Part shown: positions 9,305 through 16,495 of the stretch, piece by piece
How positions within the stretch are numbered: the stretch's first letter is position 1
Layout of the letters: every line of letters starts with the position of its first letter
Notes under the pieces: model-generated
Database searches by the model: none
What the model saw: the letters and a program-made list of their open reading frames with translations, nothing else
What the model was told of the DNA's origin: nothing
Source: JABDIP01 sp965212545
Lineage (GTDB): Bacteria > Pseudomonadota > Alphaproteobacteria > DSM-16000 > Inquilinaceae
Direction: 5' to 3'
Assembly (NCBI GenBank): GCA_965212545.1
Contig: CBDBVB010000026.1
Span: 1 to 64,000, forward strand
DNA: 64,000 nt
Position numbers and translations under genes: made by a program

Positions 9305-9901
9305 ATGGACGGCATCATTCATTTCGCAAGCGACCGCTACCGGTCCGATCTGGCCTGGGTACGGAAATGCCTGGCATTGAATCGCGGCGGGCCGGATATG
9401 TGCATCCGGCTGATCGCGGCGATTCCGGGCACGCCGACGCCGGCATCCGTCGACGTGTTCCTGAGCCGGCGGGATGTCTGGATCGTCGGTTTCCGGACCG
9501 ACACGGTGGCGGTCAAGTTCCAGGACACCAATCCGGCCATTACCGGCGTCAACATCACCAGGACCCTGCCCTTCAGCCCGAACTACACCATCCTGGGGGC
9601 GTGGAACGAGGGGCTGTCCTATTCCGGCCCCTGGTCGTTCCACAACGCCATCTCCTCGCTCGCTTCCGTCACCCGCAACTCGACCTTCGGCAGGGCCGAG
9701 TCGCGCGGCCTGATCCTGGTCATCTTCGCGGTGTCTGAGGCACTGAGATTCTGGCGCATCGACAAGGCAATCTCGGAGGCGATCGGCGGCGAGGAGACCT
9801 TCCGCTTCATCGACTGGAAGGAGACGGTCAACAACTGGGACAGCCGGTCCAAGGGGTATCAGCAAGGCGCGCTGGAAGGCGTGCAGCTGCCGTCGGTCTG
9901 A
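9305..9901 (+). CDS. Ribosome-inactivating-protein-like rRNA N-glycosidase (ricin A / Shiga A fold)
   Basis: 198 residues that line up over most of the catalytic core of ricin A chain. SEALRFWRI at 144-152 matches the active-site SEAARFQYI, giving catalytic Glu145 and Arg148. NYTIL gives Tyr94 at the position of ricin Tyr123. VNNW gives Asn176 and Trp178 at the positions of Asn209 and Trp211. SVDVFL...VWIVGFR aligns without gaps to the strand carrying Tyr80, which is Trp59 here. Near the C terminus QQGALEGVQLPSV resembles ricin NQGAFASPIQL. RIPs remove one adenine from the sarcin-ricin loop of large rRNA. There is no signal peptide. AAGGAGATACC precedes the ATG, so translation should be efficient. 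No B subunit or obvious immunity gene adjoins. The fold call rests on motif order read by eye and the target ribosome is unknown. Confidence 0.8.
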   Translation: MDGIIHFASDRYRSDLAWVRKCLALNRGGPDMCIRLIAAIPGTPTPASVDVFLSRRDVWIVGFRTDTVAVKFQDTNPAITGVNITRTLPFSPNYTILGAWNEGLSYSGPWSFHNAISSLASVTRNSTFGRAESRGLILVIFAVSEALRFWRIDKAISEAIGGEETFRFIDWKETVNNWDSRSKGYQQGALEGVQLPSV

Positions 9902-10030
9902 GCGATCGGCACGGCCGCATTGCAGGCCACCGCCGCGCGTCCGATCACCTTCGCGACGCACGGTCTTCCTCGTCCGGAAAGCCGGCGATGTTGGCCTGGA
10001 GGAGTTCCAGGCGGCCACGGTGGCGACTTT
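9902..10030 (-). pseudogene. Decayed 3' end of a beta-hydroxyacid dehydrogenase
   Basis: Read on the minus strand, about 10022-9944 still encodes LELLQANIAGFPDEEDRA and, after a frame slip, KVIGRAA. The intact dehydrogenase at 18554-19435 ends with LELFQAGIASFPDEDNQA and KVIERAA. DNA similarity runs without net gaps into the toxin gene, at a constant offset of 8636 bases to the other locus. Only the last 30-40 codons survive; there is no start and the frame is broken. Confidence 0.85.
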
Positions 10031-10559
10031 GACATCGCCAGTGTGTGAGGTTGTCAGGGCTTCGAGGACCAGGACGGGATGAACTGAGAGAGCTTCTGGC
10101 TCGGCTGCCGGTTTGATTGCTCGAAGGTGTAGCGTCAGACGAAGGCGGACCAGCCTCCGCCTGCCCGAAAACGCCGGATTTCAGGCCGTGCTCTCCGGGT
10201 CGACGCTAATTGTAGACCGCGGACGGATCACGACCTATCCAACCGGTTGGCGGAGCGCTGCATCGCCCCCTTGGATGGGCCGGCGATCTGTAGCCTATCG
10301 CAACCTGCGGCAAGCAAATTCTGCCGACTGCCTAGTTCATGCACATCACTGACCTAAATCAAGTCATGGCTGCAATGGGCAGGGATAGAATGTGCAAACG
10401 TCTGCGTTGGGTTCGATTGAGAAGCGCAGCTACCGACTGCGGCGGTGCCGGGGGCGAGTGTTCCTCTGGGCGGGTCGTATGCAGAGTCGGCAAAAAGCAC
10501 CGTGGGCCCGAGGCAGGTCAAGCAGCAAAAGAACGGCATGGACTCGAGGGGGAGAGGTC
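10031..10559. other. Gene-free stretch before the AraC regulator
   Basis: No credible coding frame. It holds a 17-base string (AGCTTCTGGCTCGGCTG, 10090-10106) repeated exactly at about 14903, perhaps debris of a mobile element. A near match to an FNR/Anr box, CTGACCTAAATCAA (10349-10362; consensus TTGAT-N4-ATCAA), lies about 200 bases before the regulator start. Neither is strong. Confidence 0.4.
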
Positions 10560-11585
10560 ATGACCGATATTGCTCTGACCCGGGCCACCATCCTGGTGCC
10601 GGTTGTTGTGGTCATGCGTCAATTCAATGTGCCGGTCGAGAAGCTGCTGCGAGACCGGGGCCTCCCGACTTTGGAGATCGACGACCCCAATTATTGGGTG
10701 CCGACCCACGCCATGGTGAAGCTGGTACAGGATGTCGGGAGGATAATCGGCCCCGAGGCGTTCGGTGTCTGGCTGGAACGGGCGAGCGATCTGTCGGAGC
10801 TCGGGTCCTTCAATTACGTTCTGCACCGATCGCGGACGCTCTACGATGCGCTGAACAGATATCGCCGCTTTTACCGAGAATTCCGGAGCTACGCGAACCT
10901 GTCGATGGTACGGCGCGGAGATCATCTGTGGATTCGGCGATCCGTCGACTACCAGATGGCGGCGGACAATGCGGTGCTGCAACTCTATGGCCTGTCCGAA
11001 ATTATGAATATCGTTCACTTGGCCGCCGGGGACAGCTGGCAGCCGCACCGGCTCGTCCTGCAGTCCGACAACGATTCGGTACTAAGGACGATGCCCCACC
11101 TGGCTGGTGCTGATGCCTTGATGGACGCCAAGTATTGCGCGATCGCGATCCCGGTCGAGTTTCTTTCGCTACCGATAGCGCGGCGGCATGGGAACGGCGT
11201 CATGGAGTTCGCGGACGACGACGCTGTGTCCTTGTCGCCACCGCCGGAAGGTTTCACGGAGGCCGTTCTGGAAATCATCTCAACGCAATTTCAGGAGCGT
11301 TATCCGGCCATAGACACCATGGCCGAGAGCATCGGTTTGCACCGGCGCACCTTTCAACGCAGGCTCGCCCTCGAGGGCCTGACATATCGCGACTTGATCG
11401 ACTACTACCGATTCGAGACTGCCAGGCGATTGATCATGCAGGATCGGGTCAGGGTGACGGATGTCGCCGCGGAGCTCGAGTACGCCGACGCCGGCAGCTT
11501 CAGCCGCGCATTCCAACGCTGGGCAGGCGTCTCGCCGCGCAGGTATCGCGCGCTTCACACCAAGCAGGATCGATTGCATCATTAG
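10560..11585 (+). CDS. AraC-family transcriptional regulator
   Basis: 341 residues. The N-terminal two thirds matches the arabinose-binding-like domain found in OruR/ArgR-type AraC regulators (VVVMRQFNVPVEKLLRDRG at the start). The C-terminal 100 residues carry the double helix-turn-helix (IGLHRRTFQRRLALEGLTY and VAAELEYADAGSFSRAFQRW, then GVSPRRYR). It should bind DNA and respond to a small metabolite. The frame opens 56 codons earlier, but the ATG at 10560 has GGGGGAGAGG in front and gives the family N terminus. It lies between the toxin gene and the first RTX gene and could control either; no operator is obvious. Confidence 0.9.
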   Translation: MTDIALTRATILVPVVVVMRQFNVPVEKLLRDRGLPTLEIDDPNYWVPTHAMVKLVQDVGRIIGPEAFGVWLERASDLSELGSFNYVLHRSRTLYDALNRYRRFYREFRSYANLSMVRRGDHLWIRRSVDYQMAADNAVLQLYGLSEIMNIVHLAAGDSWQPHRLVLQSDNDSVLRTMPHLAGADALMDAKYCAIAIPVEFLSLPIARRHGNGVMEFADDDAVSLSPPPEGFTEAVLEIISTQFQERYPAIDTMAESIGLHRRTFQRRLALEGLTYRDLIDYYRFETARRLIMQDRVRVTDVAAELEYADAGSFSRAFQRWAGVSPRRYRALHTKQDRLHH

Positions 11586-12368
11586 GGCAGCTTCCAGATT
11601 CTGATGCGGTCCGAGAGTGGAAGTCGCGCTTCCGCGCCGGTCTTCCATTCTCTTTGCACGACCTGAATGAGCTTCGATGCCAGCGCCGCTCCAGCGGTCT
11701 AACTGAGAGCGAAGGCCATGTGTTGCTCGCCATCGAGGCTCTTCTTGAGCGCGGGATAGTGCCATCGCATCGTGCGCCTGGCTGGTTGCGGCGGCATCGC
11801 GGACCTCCGGCACGTCGATCATGATGCAGGCGAACTTGGATACGCGCCTGCCGCTCGCCGCCGAGCACGGCGGTCGGCATCTTCGGCAGGATTGCCCACG
11901 CTCAACAAGCGGTCGCCGACCTTAAGCCACGGGCGAAGAGACCCCCAGATACAGAGAGGTCGCGTAACACCGTACGTGAGCTCAAAAGAAGCTCCAATTT
12001 CGCGATTGAAGCCTTCAAGGACAAGACTCGTTTGCGACGCGAGTGGAGGAAATCCAGCCTACGGTCTTGGTAGTCAAGACAGCATCGGCACCGCACGACG
12101 CACGCACGGCAAAAGAACCTCTCGCCCTGTCACCTAATGGCAAAAGATGCCGGGATTTCTTTGAAAAAATCTCTGTGACAAACCTCAAAAGGACGACGTC
12201 GCGAACCAGTCTAACCCGAATAGACGAGCTTCCGTGCAACGGGCGCTCGACGCCGAATGAGGATTGCTGATGCGCAGCAAGGGGTTTGTCGGAGGATCTA
12301 GGGGCGCAAACATCATGGGTCTCAGAGCCAGGTCGTTTCTTTGACCGAAGAACCTGAGGAGAAAGACG
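11586..12368. other. 783-base region without an intact gene
   Basis: No frame here looks like a gene. On the minus strand 11770-11584 encodes WHYPALKKSLDGEQH, then one in-frame stop, then LIQVVQREWKTGAEARLPLS and RIWKLP before a terminal stop. The composition looks like a real protein C terminus interrupted by a nonsense codon, but I do not recognise the family. The last 200 bases are less GC-rich and probably contain the promoter of the RTX gene, whose ATG is preceded by GAGGAGAAAGACG. Confidence 0.4.
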
Positions 12369-14639
12369 ATGGCAACAGTAAGAAACTTCAGTTATTGGTC
12401 GCAGTCTGAACCCGACTTTATTGTCCGTTCAGATGGCGTCAGCGCCGATGTGCTTGGAGAGTTTCCCCTGGAACCCGGCGAGGAAGCGTTCTTGTTCAAC
12501 AAGGGGATGATCTATCTGGGCTCCGACGGGGCTGGCGGCGGAATCTTTCAGGAATTCGGAACAGGCAACGATATCTATTACGTAAGCGACACCACACCGA
12601 TTCCGAACGGTGGAACGATTCCACAGCCCGTGGACGAGGACCTCTCCGGGGAAGATCCGATATTTCAGGAATACAGGCTCGAGCCAGGCCCGTCTATCAA
12701 TGAAGGTGACGACGGGACGACGGACTTCGAGTTCATAGTCACCCGGAGCGATCCTAACGGTACGAGCTCGGTGGACGTGGCGATTGTTCCCGGTAGCACC
12801 GACGCCGCGGACTTCGGCGGCACGCTCCCGGCTCCGCAGACGGTGACCTTTGAAGACGGTGACTACCTCAAGACCGTGACCTTCGCCGTCTCCGGAGACA
12901 CCGACCTCGAGGGCGACGAGTCGTTCTCGGTAAGACTGCAAAATCCGGGTTTCGGAGAGATTGACCCACAAGCGGCCACCGCTGACGCGACAATCAAAAA
13001 CGACGACGAGCAGACACTCCCCGATCCGGTGGTTTCCTTCGCACCTGGTGGCATCTCGTTGGCCGAGGGCACCGGCGTGGTGACGAATTTCCAGTTTACC
13101 GTCGTCCGCACGGGCGATCTGAATAGAGCGAGTTCGGTAGGTGTGGAGTTCCACAACGGAGACACCTCTTCCGAAGATTTCGTCGACGGCATACCCCAGA
13201 CACAGAGGGTGAATTTCGCCGCAGGCGAGTCTCAGGGGACCGCGACCATCCGAGTTATCGGAGACAATAATATCGAAGGCGACGAGACCTTCAGCCTGTC
13301 CCTTATAAACCCCACCGACGCAACGATCGATAACGCTAACGACACCACCACCGGGACGATCCTCGACGATGACAGGCCAGCTCCCCCGCCGCCGGAGATC
13401 TCCATCGTGCCCGGCAGCGTCACCAGGGACGAGGGCGATGACGGAATGACGGAGTACCGGTTTGCCGTCATCCGCGCAGGCGACGTGACGGCCGAGGGCT
13501 CGGTCGACGTGACCTTTGACGCCGGGGGCACCGACGCCGATGATTTCGTCGGCGGTCTACCACCCGCGACGCAGACGGTGAATTTCGCCGCCGGCTCGAA
13601 CGTCGAGTTCGTGTCCATCCCGGTTTCCGGTGACGCCGACATCGAGGACGACGAGACGTTCAGCCTGGCGCTGACAAACGCCGTTGGCGCAACGATCAGT
13701 GCCACGGACAACGAGGCCACCGGGACGATCCTCAACGATGATGATGTCCCTCCAGTGATTTCCCTCGCGACGCAAGAGATCAGCGAGAACGAAGGCGACC
13801 TCGGCACCACTGAATTCACCTTCTTCCTCACGCGGTCGGGCGACGACATTTCCTTACCGAGCGCAGTGCAGGTCGTCTTTGACGCCGGCACCACCGATGC
13901 TGCGGACTTCGGTGGCACGCTGCCGGATACGCAAACGGTATTCTTCGAACCGGGTTCGACCTTCGCGGCCTTGACCATCGAGGTTTCCGGGGACACCGAC
14001 GTCGAAGGTGACGAGACCTTCGGTCTCTCCCTGGGGAACGCCGCCGGCGCGACGATCAGCGACACCGCCAATTCGGCCATCGCGACAATCGTCAATGATG
14101 ACGAGGAATCCGATCCGGATGCGCCGGCACTATATGTCGGAACGAATGCCTCCGATGTCGTGATTGGCACTGCCGGTGTCGATCTGATCCTGGCGCTGGG
14201 CGGTGCAGATCAAATCCTCGGAAACTCCGGCGACGACATCATCTACGGAGGCCGGGGCAACGATCTTATTCGTGGTGGCAACGGCATGGACGACATCCAT
14301 GGTGGCGGCGGCAATGACACCATTGAAGGCGGCGCGGACAACGACGTCATTGATGGTGGCCGCGGCAGAGACTTTATCAATGGAGGCGGGGGCGACGATA
14401 TCCTGACGGGCGGCTCGAGGAACGATGTGTTCATTTTCAACGATGACTTTGGTGACGACGTTATCACCGATTTTAATCAGAACAGGGACGTCCTGCTGTT
14501 TGAAGGCGCAGCTTCCGACGACGTCACGGCTGCGACAACCTCGGACGGCACCGTGCTCACTGTGGACGGAGCGGACATCGTCGGCACCGTGACACTTGCC
14601 GGTGTCTTCGATTTCGATACGGACATGTTGTTCGTCTAA
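12369..14639 (+). CDS. Secreted Calx-beta / RTX calcium-binding protein
   Basis: 756 residues, strongly acidic, with no N-terminal signal peptide. After about 95 unassigned residues come four Calx-beta domains (roughly 98-215, 217-340, 340-455, 455-575), each with the pattern E-x-D-G-T-T-E-F-x-F-x-V-x-R and ending in I-x-N/D-D-D. Residues about 580-690 are nonapeptide RTX repeats (GGRGNDLIRGGNGMDD and similar) that bind calcium. The final 60 residues form an aspartate-rich, hydrophobic-ended tail (VFDFDTDMLFV) of the sort recognised by type I secretion. A type I adaptor and ATPase follow downstream. Likely an extracellular adhesin or matrix protein; no enzyme domain is visible. Confidence 0.9.
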   Translation: MATVRNFSYWSQSEPDFIVRSDGVSADVLGEFPLEPGEEAFLFNKGMIYLGSDGAGGGIFQEFGTGNDIYYVSDTTPIPNGGTIPQPVDEDLSGEDPIFQEYRLEPGPSINEGDDGTTDFEFIVTRSDPNGTSSVDVAIVPGSTDAADFGGTLPAPQTVTFEDGDYLKTVTFAVSGDTDLEGDESFSVRLQNPGFGEIDPQAATADATIKNDDEQTLPDPVVSFAPGGISLAEGTGVVTNFQFTVVRTGDLNRASSVGVEFHNGDTSSEDFVDGIPQTQRVNFAAGESQGTATIRVIGDNNIEGDETFSLSLINPTDATIDNANDTTTGTILDDDRPAPPPPEISIVPGSVTRDEGDDGMTEYRFAVIRAGDVTAEGSVDVTFDAGGTDADDFVGGLPPATQTVNFAAGSNVEFVSIPVSGDADIEDDETFSLALTNAVGATISATDNEATGTILNDDDVPPVISLATQEISENEGDLGTTEFTFFLTRSGDDISLPSAVQVVFDAGTTDAADFGGTLPDTQTVFFEPGSTFAALTIEVSGDTDVEGDETFGLSLGNAAGATISDTANSAIATIVNDDEESDPDAPALYVGTNASDVVIGTAGVDLILALGGADQILGNSGDDIIYGGRGNDLIRGGNGMDDIHGGGGNDTIEGGADNDVIDGGRGRDFINGGGGDDILTGGSRNDVFIFNDDFGDDVITDFNQNRDVLLFEGAASDDVTAATTSDGTVLTVDGADIVGTVTLAGVFDFDTDMLFV

Positions 14640-14772
14640 GCTGGCCCTGTCAGGGTTGGCGCCCCGTTGGCGGGCCTCATCTTCGTCGGGTGTGATCGGC
14701 AGTATCTGTCGATCCGCCCGACAAGTGAGGAGGCATCGGCCGATCTGGGCTTGTTCTGTTGAAAACTCACCT

Positions 14773-14824
14773 AGAGGACGATTCAGAGATGAGGTCACCT
14801 GACCTCATCTCTGAATCGTCCTCT
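14773..14824. repeat. Perfect 52-base palindrome
   Basis: Two 25-base arms (14773-14797 and 14800-14824) are exact reverse complements around a 2-base centre. The arms begin AGAGGACGATTCAGAGATG. It begins about 130 bases after the RTX stop and could act as a bidirectional transcription terminator, but it lacks a following T-run. It may instead be a palindromic mobile repeat. A stem this long with perfect arms suggests recent origin or selection. Confidence 0.85.
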
Positions 14825-14836
14825 GGAACTGTGGAA

Positions 14837-14888
14837 TAGATCGGGATTCAGATTTGAAGTCGAGTTGACTTCAAAGCATCCCGATCTA
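14837..14888. repeat. Second, imperfect 52-base palindrome
   Basis: The outer arms TAGATCGGGAT (14837-14847) and ATCCCGATCTA (14878-14888) and the inner arms TTTGAAGTC (14853-14861) and GACTTCAAA (14867-14875) pair exactly, with a small asymmetric bulge between them. It shares the core GATTCAGA with the first palindrome 12 bases away, so the two look like members of one family. Confidence 0.75.
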
Positions 14889-15169
14889 GCGCCCGTTGAG
14901 GAAGCTTCTGGCTCGGCTGGAGAGGTCGCGTTCCTGTTGGACGTGGCTATGGACAGAACAGTAAGCGGTAGTATATTTCCGCAAGCGTCGCATGTGGCGA
15001 AAGCGCAATGAGCGAATTCGCGCCGAGGCTTGGTACGAGTCCTTTACGGCTCTGATGCCGATGACCTCCGCGGGATTGCCGCGCGCAGTTGGGGCAAAGC
15101 CGAATATTTTGGCCTGGAGGCGTTCGGCTTGTCGATCGCGCTGAATTGCCGCCCTGGAAGGACCGGATA

Positions 15170-16478
15170 ATGACCGACATGGCACCACAAGCCTCGGGCA
15201 ATGCAAGGCCGTACATTCTGCTCGGGCTGGCAATCGTGCTCCTGATGTTCGGCGGAATGGGCGCCTGGGCCGCGATTGCCGAGCTGAGCGGCGCGGTGAT
15301 CGGAACCGGCGTCGTGGCGGTGTCCTCCAAGCGTCAGACGGTCCAGCATCTGGAAGGCGGCATCGTCTCCGAGCTGTTGGTGCGGGACCACGATTCCGTG
15401 GATGCGGGGCAGCTTCTGATCCGGCTGGACGACACCCGGGCTCAGGCGACGTTGGCGATTATCGACGGGCGGCTCGACCTGCTGCACGCCCAGGGTGCGC
15501 GCTTGAGGGCCGAACGAGACGGGCTTGACGACGTCTTGGTGCCGGACACCCTGGCCGACCGCATGGACGAGCCGGGCGTCTCGGAGATCGTCGAGGGGGA
15601 AATCGAACTGTTCAAGGCGCAACGGCTGGCCCTGGACGGCGAGATCGAGATCCTGACACAGCGCATCACCCAGCTTGGCGACCAGACCCGCGGCATCGAG
15701 GCGCAGCGGAGCGCCAAGGAACGCCAAGTCGAACTCATCACCGAAGAGCATGCCGGTCTCGAGCAGTTGTTTCGCCAGGGCTATGCGCCCCGCACCCGCG
15801 TCCTGGAGTTGGAGCGCGCCGCGGAACGCCTGCGCGGCGAAGTCGGCGAGCACATCGCGGAGATCGCCGCAATCGGCACCCAGACCGGCGAGACCCGACT
15901 GCAGATCATCCAGCTGAGTCGCGCCTTCGCCGAGCAGGCGGTGCAGCAGCTCAGCGAGGTGCAGGCTCAGGTCTTCGACCTGGAACAGCGCCGGGCCGCC
16001 GCCCAGGACGAGCTGAAGACGCCTGGATATCCGTGCCCCGGCCGACGGCGCCGTGGTTGGTTTGAGCGTGCACACGCTGGGCGGGGTGATCTCACCGGGG
16101 CAGCCGCTGATGGATGTCGTCCCGGAAGAGGATGAACTGGTCATCGAGGCCCGGATCGCTCCGCAGGACATCGACAAGCTTGCCTTCGGGCTGGACGCGG
16201 TCGTCCGGCTGTCGGCGTTCAACATGCGCACCACGCCGGAACTGGACGGCACCATCCACACCGTTTCGGCGGACCGGCTCATCGATCCGAATTCCGGGCT
16301 GCCCTATTACCTGGTCAGCGTTCGCATCCCGGAGGCCGAGTTGGCGCGTCTGGAGGGTCTGACTCTGGTGCCCGGCATGCCGGCGGAGGTCTTCATCAAC
16401 ACCGGCGAACGCACGGCGCTGAGCTATCTCGTGAAGCCGCTGACCGACAGCCTGGCCCACGCCTTCAAGGAAGACTGA
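15170..16478 (+). CDS. HlyD-family type I secretion membrane-fusion protein, frame-disrupted
   Basis: A short cytoplasmic N terminus, one transmembrane helix (about residues 12-35), then the beta-barrel motif GVVAVSSKRQTVQHLEGGIV typical of HlyD/PrtE. A long coiled coil follows and a C-terminal barrel (YYLVSVRIPEAEL, then LVPGMPAEVFI). It bridges the inner-membrane ATPase and an outer-membrane TolC partner, which is not in the window. Near 16020 the frame moves by one base: removing one A in GAAGACGCC restores LDIRAPADGAVVGLSV across the join. The product is full length (about 435 residues) if corrected. AAGGACCGGATA precedes the ATG. The ATPase gene converges on it from the other strand. Confidence 0.85.
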
Positions 16479-16495
16479 AGAGCGCCAGACCGGGT

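Larger units (their letters stand above)
14640..15169. other. 530-base intergenic region with two large palindromes
   Basis: There is no intact gene between the RTX gene and the type I secretion adaptor. Two palindromes (14773-14824 and 14837-14888) dominate the first half. Immediately after them is a second copy of the 17-base string seen at 10090. The rest (14930-15165) has short frames only; nothing in it could be assigned. Confidence 0.6.

Noticed and set aside
12043..12270. A 75-codon plus-strand frame before the Calx-beta RTX gene
   Set aside because: No ribosome site, no recognisable composition, and it lies in the presumed promoter region.
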